Origin: Dichetophora obliterata | Lineage: Eukaryota > Arthropoda > Insecta > Diptera > Sciomyzidae | Direction of reading: 5' to 3' | DNA: 64,000 nt | Assembly (NCBI GenBank): GCA_963920525.1 | Contig: OY986439.1 | Coordinates: forward strand, 46,288,982 to 46,352,981 | Part shown: piece by piece, positions 11,581 through 23,020 of the stretch | How the letters are laid out: each line of letters begins with the position of its first letter | How positions within the stretch are numbered: position 1 is the stretch's first letter | Made by a program: the position numbers and the translations under genes | Notes under the pieces: model-generated | What the model was told of the DNA's origin: nothing | Databases searched by the model: none | Seen by the model: the letters and a program-made list of their open reading frames with translations, nothing else

Positions 11581-12490
11581 CAGAGTTGGCCGTAGTGCAC
11601 TAAATTTGTAGTTTCAGCTTACATGTACTGATAGTGTAAAATTATTCTCTCTTATATTATTTTTGACTGCTGAATTAAAAAATAAAAGCCTCACTATACA
11701 TGAGTCATAGTGATAGTGAAAAATTTCACTCAAATTCATGTAAGAATAGTGGAAAAAAATATGTTTACAGCTTAGTGGAAAAATTTTTTTTTGCACTAAA
11801 TAAATAGTGCAAAAAAATTCTTGCACTAATAGTGGTACATCACAGAAAGTCATCACTCATTTGAAAGAAAACAGGAACAGTTTACTTGTAGTATTGAGTA
11901 TTTAAATTTACACAGCAATTTGTATGTTTCTATGCTATTCTTAGTAAAATATAAAAATATTAAGTAAAACAAGAAAAATAAGATATGCTAACAATTATTT
12001 GCTGTAAGCAATTAAACTTTCATAAAGCTATTATTTTAAATAACACCAATTTTATATAAACTGTCTATCTGATCCTTGCTTGGTGATGCTCATTCAGAGC
12101 TGTTGTTGTTTTCTTCGTAAACATATATGACCAGAAGCTCAAAAAATTGTTTTTCTTAATTATAGATTTTTTTTAATTCGTGTCTAACTGAAATAGTTTT
12201 AAGACCAGTCATATTTGAAAGTTAAGTGGAAAAACTTTCAATTGCAGCTTTCATTTAGTGGCTGTTCAAATTTTGCACTATTTGAGTGTAGTGGAGATTT
12301 AGTAACTACCACTCAATTTAGTTATAGTGCAACAATATAACACTACCACTAAGATCCCTAGTGATAGTAAAGAGATGCTTCACTATCACTAAGCTGGTAA
12401 AAAAGTGAAAAATAGAATTTCTTTCAATATATTTTAGTGCTAGTGAAAGGCTGAGTGCACTCAACATTTAGTGCACTACGCCCAACTCTG
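11581..12490. mobile_element. 910-bp hAT-like MITE
   Basis: Ends CAGAGTTGGCCGTAGTGCAC and, inverted, CAGAGTTGGGCGTAGTGCAC are followed by CTAAAT in both. A perfect 8-bp duplication CCAGCAAC lies at 11573-11580 and 12491-12498. CAG-start TIRs plus 8-bp duplications are typical of hAT. The interior carries many short TAGTG/CACTA motifs in both orientations and no transposase. Confidence 0.85.
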
Positions 12491-13487
12491 CCAGCAACAA
12501 TAGTAAATTTGGCTACTCATGCATCTCTTACGCCTGTCTTCTCATCAAACTGTTTTTAGCTTCGCTTCGAAAATCCATAAACTATAATATACAAGGAGAT
12601 CCTAGGACTCTGCTTTGATTGATCCATGTTCAACTGGTTGTTTCCTTTAAGACAGACATGTTTTTAGGAAGTGAGCATATTTGTTGCAGGAGACTACAGT
12701 ATCCACTTCGGAATATGCAGTAAAGATAATTGGCTAGCATTGGTTATATGGAGGCTCCAAAGCCAACGTTGTTGCATATGTCCTTAGCTCTTAAAAGATT
12801 ATTAATGCCTTCTTTATTATCATTAACTGGTCCAGAATATAAACGCTCATGTGTCCCAAAATAAGGTAGCGAAAAAATTAGGTTATTTTGCACAAAATCA
12901 ATTACAAAGAATATTAAAGCTTCGTTTGCCATTAAATACCATTCGGCAAAAATTTCTAATGGGTGCATCTATAATATAGAAGTTTGAATAGGACATAAAA
13001 ATTAATAATTTTATTATAATCACCATTTAACAAATAGAAAGTTTATCACTTATTTAAATCTAGAAATTTAACTTTAAACTCGTCGTCGGCACAGCTGTTT
13101 TGTTTAGGTTAGAGATGTGCCAATTATGAGTACTCATACAATATGTTATTTACAGTGCGCATTTTCACACGAGCACAATTTGGTTGGCATAATTTTTGTT
13201 TCATCGCTTTCACATGAGCTGCTAAAGGCGAATTTACACGATTCACTATCATCGTTCACTTTGGATGAATCATCTGAATTGTAAAACTTAAATTGAGTTT
13301 CATCTTTAAAATGAATATGATTGTCATCCATATTGAACAGTGAAAGAAGTAGAAGGTCTTCCTACTTTTGATGAAAGCGAAAGCAAACCGAACTGATGTG
13401 TCATTCGTACTAAAACACAATTGAAAGGCGTCGACACAATTTCAAGCAGAAAGTTTATATTTTTTATTTAATTGCTGAATAGCTTTT
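12491..13487. other. No gene seen
   Basis: AT-rich. Short frames on the minus strand (12744-12968, 13146-13331) lack any recognisable motif or splice support. Confidence 0.4.
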
Positions 13488-14476
13488 AGCCCAGTTTCCA
13501 TGTGGTCTTCTAAGATCTCCGACAATCACATCTTCTGCTATAATGAGCGAGATGGATCTATGTTATTCTTGCTATAAAATAATGACATTTGGTTTGTTGT
13601 CGTATTTTTTGTAGCTTTTATTTGTTTGCTTAAGAAACTATTTTATTGCATTTGTTTTATCACTAGAATTTAAAAATGTCAGAAAAGTACAACGGGGTTA
13701 GTCACAACGGTATCAAGAAGTTGTCCACCGCGTCAAGATTTAAAATTCCCATATTACACGATGCTCGTTTGCTCGGTGTGCACATGGCAGTGCAATATGC
13801 TTGTTGTAGTATTCTCCAAAATTTTTCACAGTTTCGCATTGGACGCAACAACAAAATTATCTGCTCGCCGAGCAAACGAGCACCGTATAATATGGGCAAA
13901 AGTACACCAACCAGTGCCGGCTCTATAAAACAAGCTTTCAGAGGCCACCACGGCATAACACTAACAAAACGGAATGTATAAAATCGTCAATTTAATAATT
14001 AATAAATATTATTTAATAATAGATTTATTAACCAGTTTTTTGTAACTAAAATAATTACATATTGAATACAGCAAACATTCACAAAATTCTAAACAATGAA
14101 ATTGTTTCGATTTTTTTCTATTTTATTTTGCTTCTATTTTGACATGTTAAAGCATCCTTAGAATAATATTAAAATAGTTGTCAGTGATGACAATAGTCCA
14201 ACAACAAACAACTTAAATGGCTGCCGTATTTATAGCAAGTGATAGACTTTTATAGCAAAAGTTAAAAAAGTTGATCTTTCATGATCTTCTATGATCTCCC
14301 AGCATCACATGAGATTGTAGAGGATATCACATGCTATAAAATGCAAAATGTATGTATGTTTCGCACGCTCCTTTATCAATCCCATAAAGAGGCACTCGCA
14401 TTCTATTTCTTTCCCACTGAAGATGTGATTGTGGGAGATATTAGAAGATCTTAGAAGATTACATGGAAACTGGGCT
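13488..14476. mobile_element. 989-bp inverted-repeat element
   Basis: Ends AGCCCAGTTTCCATGTGGTC and, inverted, AGCCCAGTTTCCATGTAATC continue into TTCTAAGATCT and later ACAATCACATCTTC in both arms. The 3-bp duplication TTT is weak evidence because the flank is T-rich. The middle (about 13748-13900) is itself an inverted repeat with arms around GCTCGTTTGCTCGG, which is why both strands show an 84-101 codon frame there. These frames are mirror images and not good gene candidates. Confidence 0.7.
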
Positions 14477-14761
14477 TTTATTTATTTAATTTTTTTAAAC
14501 GTCAATAAAATTAATCAGTCAAAAAATTCATGCAAAATGTAGAAAAAACCGCAGCACGTTTTCCGCAACCAGCGTTGCCATATGGTCCGATATATCGGAC
14601 ATGTTACGATTTTAATACTTGAATCCGACGCTCCGATATTTGACCAAAATTCTTCAAAATGTTACGTTTTCAGAAAAAGTAGATCCAGCGTCCGATTTTG
14701 AATATATTTTTATATACATATATAAACTTATAAAATAAAAAGATGCGATAGAACTTCTGCA

Positions 14762-14938
14762 TTTCCAATAATGGGAAAATTTATTTTTGAATTGTTGAGC
14801 TTACCGAATTCCTCAGCTAACGTTGAGCGAACTTTTAGTCAAATAAATATTAATGAAACTGAAGTTCGCAATAGATTAGAGCTAGATACAATGGAAGGAA
14901 CTCTGCATACAAAAGATTGTGCGTATGAAATCTTTTAA
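14762..14938 (+). pseudogene. hAT transposase C-terminal dimerisation domain, remnant
   Basis: The frame reads FIFELLSLPNSSANVERTFS, then SQININETEVRNRLELDTME, and stops at 14936-14938. The LPNSSANVER-F-S pattern is the hAT family C-terminal dimerisation motif (LPHSSA-VER-FS). The upstream RNase H-like core is absent, so only about 58 codons survive. The 5' side at 14570-14700 has CCGATATATCGG-like palindromes but no TIR pair was found. Confidence 0.75.
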
Positions 14939-15862
14939 CTGTTTTAGTCTTGAAATTGATAAAAAATTGATAACCAAATTTAATAAAGCTTAATGACTTC
15001 GAAGAAATTGTATTTTTTATACATATTTTTTCACTAAAATCTAATTTTTTGTAGTTTTTGCTGGCTTAAAACCACAACATTCTTACTTTAATTTACTTGG
15101 AGCAAAAACTTTACATTTATAGAGTTAAAATTGAAAAATTATGTATTATAGCTTTATGTATTTAATTTTTACCGATTTAAGAGATCTACATTAAACCAGA
15201 CTGTGTTGCAAATGTATTTAATTTGATTTTTACTCTTCGTTTGTGTGTTCAAAAATATATTTTCAAAATGTAATTTATTACAATATATTTTCTATATTTA
15301 TAATGATTATTTAATTGACTTTTGAAAAAAATTTGCTTTATTTAAATAAATAAACCTTAAATATTCGTCATACGTCTTATAAAATGCAATATTTTATTTG
15401 TCTTCTTTGTTGTAAAATGCGATTGAAAATTTCTTAGTTCTTGTTTTCAGAGTTTCACAAATATGACGAGAAATTCGACGAGCATAGTGCAAAAGTTGCG
15501 CTGTAAAATTTTTTTCATTGCAACACTGTCCGCAACGACTTACTCCCGTTTTAGACAAAGCGATATGCAACCAATTTCTCTCACCGATATTCTCATTTCT
15601 GCTATTCTTGGGTGCGGGAGCTGAGGAGAAGGAATAAATAAAAATCGTCAAAAAAATTGGCCGTACCAGCGATTTTGCGCCGATTTGTCGCACTTACTCT
15701 TTCACTCCCATCAACAAAGCGTGAAATAGCAAGAAAAAATTGCTTGGCCGAATTCCATGTTTGCTTTGAATCGTATTCGTAACAAAAGAAAATATGAAAA
15801 AATCGATGAGCGACATCGGCGACATATCGTCAAATCTAAAATAGGACTAAATCGCAGACTTA
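14939..15862. other. No gene assigned
   Basis: A 99-codon minus-strand frame at 15394-15693 contains GVSRCGQCCNEKNFTAQLLH and a basic C-terminus, but I do not recognise it and see no splice or start evidence. The rest is AT-rich spacer ending at the TTA duplication. Confidence 0.35.
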
Positions 15863-16278
15863 TGGTCCAGTTAGCCTCGCATGGCATAGCGATGCATGGC
15901 TTAACAAGCGTCATATCGAAATCTGCTTAGTGGGATTTGTGTGTATCTGATTAAGCACAACATGGCAACGCATGGCAATGCTCAGATAAAAACAGAAATG
16001 CATCTCTGACTACATAGATAAACATGGAAGATCTATTTCATTTTAATATCTGTGTATTCTTCTATGTATTTGACGTTTTGGCAAAACAGATGTGAAGTTG
16101 TAAAATTGTTTGATCAAGTGCAGTTAATTTATTAAAATAAAATCGTTGTATTCTTCTTTTTTATTGTTTTATTTTGACCATGTGACTATGCTTTGCATAA
16201 TCACCATTTATTTAGCTGTGTGCTAGCTGCTTATCTGCGTTGCATGCGCTGCTGTGCCATGCGAGGCTAACTGGACCA
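15863..16278. mobile_element. PIF/Harbinger-type MITE A (416 bp)
   Basis: Ends TGGTCCAGTTAGCCTCGCAT and the exact inverse, extended by GGCA, are flanked by TTA at 15860-15862 and 16279-16281. TTA/TAA 3-bp duplications are the PIF/Harbinger hallmark. No coding capacity. Confidence 0.85.
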
Positions 16279-16281
16279 TTA

Positions 16282-16692
16282 CAGTGCACCCTAAACAAGT
16301 GCGCGTTGCGCTGCGTACCCAAGCGCCACGCAACTTTATTTTACGCTTAACCTAAACAAGTGCGCTGCGGAAAGAACTGCTGCTCTCGAACCAGCTCAGA
16401 CTGATGGTTTAAAAATCTTAAAAAACTTTTAGTATTGTGTAAAAATATATTAATATTGCAAATACTTCCATTTGCAATTGAGATTAATTAATTAATAGCA
16501 GCCGATTGCTCTCTGTTCTAATACTTTGGTTTTATGCAGCCAACTTCACAACCGAACGCACTTTCAAAATTGGAAATTCGATTCATGTTGCGGTAGTCCG
16601 GTGCGTGTTTCGGTACGATTCATACAAAATGTATGTGCATGAGCCGATTTTGACAGTTAAACCACGCACGCGCACTTGTTTAGGGTGGACTG
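16282..16692. mobile_element. PIF/Harbinger-type MITE B (411 bp)
   Basis: Ends CAGTGCACCCTAAACAAGTG and, inverted, CAGTCCACCCTAAACAAGTG are followed by CGCG. TTA flanks at 16279-16281 and 16693-16695. It abuts MITE A and shares that element's right TTA. A second internal copy of CCCTAAACAAGTGCG lies near 16350. No coding capacity. Confidence 0.85.
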
Positions 16693-16695
16693 TTA

Positions 16696-17594
16696 GAATC
16701 TATTTTATTTCTTCTCTTGCGACCGACGATTCTCCCTACAAGAAGACTATCGGTTATTTAACTAAGCAAAAACGGTTTTTCTAAACTGAAATATCGGTTA
16801 CCCCTTCATACCAAGTTTCGGTTATGCTAGGAAGAGCCTCGGGAAGAAATTAACCGAAACTCGTATATACGTGTGATCTGGCATCCCTTTTTCACACGTA
16901 TCAATTTCCAATACCATTGAAATATAGCCGTCTCGCTCTCTCTCTAGTTAGGGTTAACATAAATACAGGTTATAGGTAACCAAATCTCACCAGATAAATC
17001 TAACCGAAAACTCAGTTATATGTAACCGTTAGATATAACGTAAAAATCAGTTTTATCTAACGTACCTCTTAAAAAATAAAAATGCATGCAATTCGTTGGT
17101 GTCTTGAAACAAATGGTTTTAATTTATTATAACATTTTTTATTGTTGTTGTTGTTGTTCTTATTGTTGTTGCTGCTACTGCGAGCCACTTCTGTGCCGAC
17201 GACTTTGGGAGTGGAATTAGATGTGGCGAATGTTGAAATGCTCACTGCATTCTTGATATTGGCAAGCGTGCTTATTGGCTCATCCTTCTTTGATGGGTAG
17301 CAGCGTTCCAACAGTAAGCAATTTAAAGATATTTAATTTTTTTATTGCAGAACTTGGTTTTTGTTAGCGAAACCAGGAATGGTAAACTACAATGGCGGAT
17401 ATGCAAAAATTGGACATGATTTTTAATAATGATACCTTCTCTTTCTTTCACATGCACTTGCTAAAATGTTAATATTTTTCCCTGTTTCACAATTTTTGAC
17501 ACTGAAATGAGTATGCGAATGTGGTTGTAAACAGAAAAATGTATGTGATTGTGTTAGAGTTTTGGTTAGCTATTTCTTGTAGGGCTCTCTCTCT
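16696..17594. other. No gene seen
   Basis: Contains several ACCGAAACT/TATCGGTTA-like motifs (16740-17050) and a GTT-repeat run near 17145-17175 whose antisense gives an Asn-rich frame. Nothing supports a gene. Confidence 0.35.
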
Positions 17595-18065
17595 AGGGGG
17601 TTTCGGACGATCCGACATGTCGGACAGATTTGGCATGCTTGACGACAAGTCGGATCATTCGAAAGCATATAAGACAGTCGGACCGACATGTCGGACAAAA
17701 ATCAAAAAGTTTTAATTTTTCTGCCGTTCGGACCGACATGTTAAGCATGTGAACGCAAGTCTATCCGAATTGCTGCATTTTTTCATTTCAATAAAAGCGT
17801 CAGCGGGTGAACAGCGACGAAGCGGAAAAATATTATAGAAAAATAATATGAACAACGTTAGAAACATTGAAATATGGATATAATTAATTAAAATTTCTCT
17901 AAAGAATGGAAAATTATAGCCAATTCTAAGTGCATCTAAAAATTGTTGCATGCAATGGAATGAAGTTGGCGTACATGTCGGACTGTTCGAAAGCTCAAAG
18001 AAATTTTCTCTGTAAATTTGCCGTCGGACATGTCGGATTACAAGTCGGATCATCCGCAACCCCCT
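17595..18065. mobile_element. 471-bp MITE with CCGACATGTCGG palindromes
   Basis: Ends AGGGGGTTTCGGACGATCCG and, inverted, AGGGGGTTGCGGATGATCCG. Flanked by the 3-bp duplication TCT (17592-17594, 18066-18068). Inside, the 12-bp palindrome CCGACATGTCGG or close variants occur at about 17612, 17674, 17734, 17975 and 18025. No transposase. Confidence 0.8.
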
Positions 18066-18210
18066 TCTGAGTGCCATTAGTGCTGCCATATTTTTGCTAG
18101 GAATTGGCTGTGTTTAATGAAATTTGCTTGGTTTTTTGTTATCTTCTGACATTTCTTGTTGTGTGTTATTTACACCATTTAAAATACCGTTTGAAATTAT
18201 TTTGTGCAAA

Positions 18211-18976
18211 ATGGATTTTAATGAGAAATTAATTGAAGAAGTGAAAAAATTTGATTATTTATATGATTTAAAATCACCGCATTATAAAAATGCTTTAAAA
18301 AAAGACGAAGCTTGGAGCGTTATTGCGGGCAGATTGAATTCAAATGGTATTTTATATAGTTTTTTGGAAGCTATGAATAACAACAATCTTTTTTAGGAGA
18401 CACTTGCAAGAAACGCTTTAGGAATATGGAGATGTTTATAAAAAAAATAAACAAAGGAAGGGAGTACGCAGTAAGTTTAATGTTATATCGTTCTCCTAAG
18501 GGGATAATTACATTTGGTAAAAATGTTTACACCAATTACTTTAATTTTTTATAATTTTTCTTATAGAACTGTTGGAAATATTGCCGACGATGAAATTATC
18601 ATGTTGGAAAACGATGTTCCTAATACACAAGTGGATGATGAATTGCCAAGTTGCTCCCATCATTGTGTAGAATCTCCAGAAGTTCTAGATGATTCTATGT
18701 GCTCAGGTACTTCTGAAAATCCTCGTAAGAAGAAGCGTGTGGATTTCAGGGAGCAATTCATTAATTTTTTTTGAGCAAGTGTCGGCAAGCATTAATAAAA
18801 TATGTTCTACTTACGAGGAAACCCAAAATAAAGAAGACAACAGTACGAAACTTTTATTTAATGCCTTAGAAAGTAGAATAAAAAGTTCAAACTTGTCCCC
18901 TGAGCAGCTTATGGACTTGGAAATAAATATAGCTGCTTTTGTTTATCAAAAACTCGCCGAAATTAAAAACTATTAA
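18211..18976 (+). pseudogene. MADF/BESS-type protein, accessory ORF of a PIF/Harbinger element
   Basis: The ATG at 18211 opens a MADF domain: MDFNEKLIEEVKKFDYLYDL, then SPHYKNALKKDEAWSVIAG. A small intron (18347-18396, GT to TTTTTTAG) joins phase-1 ends and restores the rest of the domain, GDTCKKRFRNMEMFIKKINK. A second donor at 18471 and acceptor before 18567 lead to an acidic/basic segment with NPRKKKRV, but the phase does not match exactly. A frameshift in a T-run near 18765 then leads to a C-terminal SPEQLMDLEINIAAFVYQKL, which resembles a BESS motif. Known Harbinger elements pair such a DNA-binding protein, needed for nuclear import and end recognition, with the transposase, and the transposase remnant follows on the other strand at 19547-20760. 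Two frame breaks mark it as a pseudogene. Confidence 0.65.
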
Positions 18977-19099
18977 TGTTTTGCTGTAACATGTTTTTTA
19001 TTTCTAATTGTAATTGTGTGTTTTTATAAACTTGTGTTTTCTATTATATAAATTTTTATCTGTAAATACATGCAACATGAATTGAAAAAATTATCTGAT

Positions 19100-19435
19100 T
19101 AGAATTAGCGTGCTAAAGAACCGCTAAAGAATCCCCTAAGCTCAAGAACCGCGGTAGCCCGGGTTCAATTCCAGCTCAGACAGAAAAGGTTTTCAATTGA
19201 ATAAATTTTCTGTTCGGTAGTCACCTCTCTGCAGACAATGGCAAGCCTCAGAGAGTAAAAATTGCCATGTAAAGCTTCTGGAGAACATAAGCCGTTCGGA
19301 GTCGGCATAAAACACGTAGGTCCAGTTCTCGGTCATTTGTGATCAAACATTTAACAACACGCACAACACAATTGATCAATAGAAGCTAGGTCAAAGTCCT
19401 TCCAAGGGCTGAAATGGCCAGTTTATTTATTTTAT
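19100..19435 (+). mobile_element. tRNA-derived SINE
   Basis: The sequence around 19162-19172, GGTTCAATTCC, is a good RNA polymerase III B box, and TAGCGTGCTA about 55 bp upstream is a possible A box. A non-coding body follows, ending near AAATGGCCAGTTTATTTATT with an AT-rich tail. It sits between the MADF gene and the transposase of the decayed Harbinger element. Exact ends and target duplication are not resolved. Confidence 0.65.
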
Positions 19436-19546
19436 TATTTTATACATTAAATATGATGTGAAGTAATTATTTTGTTTTTTAAATAAATGGGCATTTATAT
19501 TTTTATTGCAGATTTTTAATTTATTGCTCACTAATTAAATAATTTT

Positions 19547-20760
19547 TTAAAGTGTCTCGCAACTGAAAAGCTTCATTCCAAGAGCATTTTGAAAAAAACG
19601 TGATGCAGACGGTAATTGATTTTCTCTTAGGCATAATTCCACATCATGGCATTTATAGTAAGTAGAGTCTTTTTGTAGCATTAAGAAATTATGCAAGACA
19701 ACTGTAGCCAACACAATTGTATCTACATTTTTTGGACTAGTAGATATTGTTGTTTGTAGCACTCTCCAACGATTTGCTAATATTCCGAATGATATCTCTA
19801 TGTGAACTCTAGCCTTTGACAAACTTTTATTAAAATTTGATCGGTCAATGGGCAATGTTTTTCTTCGAAAAGGACGCATAAGGTTTGGTGTAAGCGCGAA
19901 GGTATTATCACCAACAAAATAGTATGGAAATATTGGCCCATTATCATAGTCAAAATAAAGTCGACTTTAAATTTAGTGCAAGCTTTTTGACAACAGATTA
20001 CATTGAAAAACTGTCAAAAATGCTTATACTAAATTTAAAGTCGACTTTATTTTGACTATGATAATGGGCCATTGTTTCTGTGCCAGGTAAAAATTTAACT
20101 TTTGGGTTTGAAAGAGTGTTGTTCAAAACTTTTTTTCCAAATGTACTTCGTGCAAAAACTCCACCATCGCTTTGGGAGCCAAGAGCTCCAACATCCACAT
20201 ACGTAAAAATATTATTTACGTCGTAAGATGCTAGCAAAACTATACTAAATGTTTTTTTATAATTATAGTATAGTGATCCGCTTTGTGCCGGTTTCACAAT
20301 ATTAACGTGTTTACCGTCTATTGCGCCCAAACAATTAGGCATCCCCGTTTTTGTGAAAAACTCTTCCGACACATGCTTCCAGTCACTTTCATTCATCGGC
20401 GCTAGAATATATTCCATATATGGTATATATATATATCGCTGGAATATATTCCATGCAATTCGTCCCAAATAGCTTGACATGTTTCATATTTTATTTTTTT
20501 AACCGCGGAAATATCAATTTTGTGGGACTATGCTAAAAAGCAACATCCATAAGCTAAGTATCTGAAAAAATATTTAATAATAATAAGGAAAAAATTTTAG
20601 ATAAAAAAGCTTATCAGACTTACAATATGGTAACAGCTAAGTGAGTTTCCGGCCGAATAGGTTTTCTTTGTGAGCGCTTTTGAAATTTATTTTTTAATAA
20701 TTGCCCAAATGTTATGTATTTCTGTTTCTTTTTATTTCCCAATGATCTTTTTATTAATAC
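19547..20760 (-). pseudogene. PIF/Harbinger transposase (DDE_Tnp_4), broken
   Basis: In minus-strand order: a basic segment with LKNKFQKRSQRKPIRPETHL, a possible intron near 20570-20630, YLAYGCCF, ETCQAIWDELHGIYSS, then a frameshift at a TATATA run. After that come GMPNCLGAIDGKHV (first catalytic Asp region) and DVGALGSQSDGGVF (second), interrupted by the MITE at 19935-20070. Beyond the MITE the frame resumes PYYFVGDNTFALTPNLMRPF and ends with the third-acid region around SKARVHIEISFGILANRWRV, VVLHNF. All three blocks of the DDE nuclease are recognisable, but stops, a frameshift and the insertion rule out activity. A further hydrophobic frame at 20783-20965 might be the original N-terminus. 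Confidence 0.85.
19935..20070. mobile_element. 136-bp MITE inside the Harbinger transposase
   Basis: Arms GGCCCATTATCATAGTCAAA and its inverse extend for about 43 bp through AAGTCGACTTTAAATTTAGT, leaving a loop of about 50 bp. ATT flanks both sides. It interrupts the transposase between FLPGTET and PYYFVGD, so it arrived after or during decay of the host element. Confidence 0.85.
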
Positions 20761-20765
20761 GCAAA

Positions 20766-21774
20766 CAAAACATTTTTAGCTGCTAATTTACGTGTGCTAA
20801 CGTCAACATACTGTCATAAAACATTAAAGCTTTTATCAATCGAAAGACCTTTTCGAGTATATTTGTAACTTCTTGTAACTTTGTTTTTGTAACGACAAAA
20901 CTTCGTCCACCTGATATAATGAGAATCAACAACAAAAAACATAGCGACATAGTTCTGTTGAACATCTTTCAGCAAACACGAAAGAGAATAGTATGCAAAA
21001 GTTACACAAAGCAGTGTGGCATTATTGTTGTTGTTGCTTCTTCTTCATTGTTTTTATTAGTTTCTTCCTCTTGAAAATGAGTGAATTAAATAGACTTGCA
21101 GTCATTGAATCATTCTCAACTCATTTCCACGTTATCTTTTAATGAACATACAAAAAATTTCAAGTATAGTACCGCAAAGTGTAAGACCAAGCTAATTGCT
21201 AACAAAAATCAGGTTTGATCGCAATCGCATCATTCTGGACATATTCTCTGCATTCGACGACAGCTTATAGCTTTAAAATGAAAAGCACAATGCTATGATG
21301 CTTCTTAAATGGCTACATTTTCATAGTTTCAATAATTTTTTTGTATTTTCAATAGAAAAAATTGTAAAAGGAACACTTTATATGCAAAAACCAGAAATAA
21401 GATTTTGTTCATGCCTTTATTGCATTGTATTTAACCTTTAACGCATTTATCAATTGTCAGTTAACAAATTTATCATTTTCCTTTCCATATGTCAAAACTA
21501 TCAATATGATTAAGCACTTGTTAGCTGATGTGAAATGGAAAAATAAATTAATAGGTATATTAATTATTGAATTTTAAGAGCAAATCAAATTAAGGTTTTA
21601 TTTCACAAGAATATACTTGGAATTTTTAAAAATAATAACTCCAGCCGAAGTTTTATCATACAATGCCAATTAAATTTTAGATCTAATTTTTTATTTTGAA
21701 GACTTATGTAATGTTGATTGTGATAATATCTAACTCGTAACTCAATGTACTTTATTAAAATTAATTATCGATAT
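20766..21774. other. No gene seen
   Basis: AT-rich spacer with no supported feature apart from the possible N-terminal frame of the Harbinger transposase at 20783-20965. Confidence 0.35.
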
Positions 21775-21960
21775 CGACTCCTTATTGGAAAAAGTCTCTT
21801 TCATAAAAAATGGACAAGGCGAGCAAATTTTCCCAGATCTTACAAGTTTCATATTTAATTTACTATATTTGCCTCATTGTTCTGCAGTCGCAGAAAGACA
21901 GTTTTTGTCCTTTCAACAATTAGAGAAAAAACGAATAAAAGAAATAAATTGGAAGAAATA
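21775..21960 (+). pseudogene. Second hAT C-terminal remnant
   Basis: The frame reads DSLLEKVSFIKNGQGEQIFP, then DLTSFIFNLLYLPHCSAVAE, then RQFLSFQQLEKKRIKEINWK and a stop. The LPHCSAVAERQF-S block matches the hAT dimerisation motif but differs from the copy at 14762, so they come from different insertions or lineages. No core domain nearby. Confidence 0.65.
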
Positions 21961-22222
21961 AATCATGACTTGTAAGGAATTAGTTAAAAAAATTGTATGG
22001 ACGCCCAAGAAAGATTTTTTGTAAAAATAACTGAAATTTTTATTTTTGTTGTTAAATATTTTAATGTTGCAGGCTGTAGTTCAACTATCATATTATCGAA
22101 ACGTCATTAGGGTATTGAAATTCTCAATGAGATATAACCATAATTTATTTTATGAATTAACTTTTTGATAAAAACAAATTCTATTATATTATGCACTTAT
22201 ATTATGCACTTATAGTACGCGT

Positions 22223-22307
22223 AAATTATAATTTTCAATTAAATTATAATTGAATTATAATTAAACAATTAAATTATAATTAAATTATAATTGAAAATTA
22301 TAATTTA
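22223..22307. repeat. AT-only palindrome
   Basis: TAAATTATAATTTTCAATTA is matched by its inverse about 60 bp on, with further ATTATAATT units between. It could form a hairpin or cruciform. Low complexity; it may simply be an expanded ATTATAATT repeat. Confidence 0.6.
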
Positions 22308-22595
22308 AGTAAGTAAAATTAGTACTAAAGTTCTAGATGATTTTGATGAGAATAACGATTTTAATTCGGGCCATAAAATGAATTTACAATTTTTTCAACA
22401 AACGAAACAACAAACGAGAAGAACAAGAAAATTAAAACGAAGCAATCAAAGCTGTCAAAGACATGAAGTAACGTAGCTATTTTTTTGTGTAGGAGAACAA
22501 ATGGGAGAAAACATCTCTATTATATATGCATTTCTTTTCAATAATAGTACTGAAAAATAAATTTGCTTAAATTTATTTATAAATATATTTATAAT

Positions 22596-23020
22596 AAGGG
22601 TTTTCATGCAAATGGGCAATACCCTTATAAATGGTATAAACCTTATAAGTTTATCAGCCTTATAAATGAACTGTCAAAATTCGTATGAAAAAGCTTTTGC
22701 ACAAACCAGATAAATTTGCTCTTCGATTTAGGTGAGCAAACGAGGTGGCAAACTTATATGATCAATCAGCTGTTTTCTTTTTTGAAGGAAAAGTTATAAT
22801 TTGAGCAAAACTAATAAAGATTTAATTCTAAAAATTTCAGAAAACAAGCAAACAATCCGCAAAGCGTCCCCGTTTAAATGGAACGCATCGCTGGCAGATC
22901 GCACAGCTGACTTATATGCTGCAAATGCACAATCGACTTTAAGGGCTGTTCATACAACCTGTCTGACAAAAATAACTAATTGCCCAAATTAGAAGCCTGC
23001 CACTTTGCATGAAAACCCTT
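22596..23020. mobile_element. 425-bp MITE with AAGGG ends
   Basis: Ends AAGGGTTTTCATGCAAATGG and, inverted, AAGGGTTTTCATGCAAAGTG. Flanked by AAT on both sides (22593-22595, 23021-23023). A 63-codon frame inside (22801-22992) has no recognisable motif. Confidence 0.75.

Noticed and set aside
12744..13331. Two small minus-strand frames
   Set aside because: No motif, splice support or codon pattern distinguishes them from chance.
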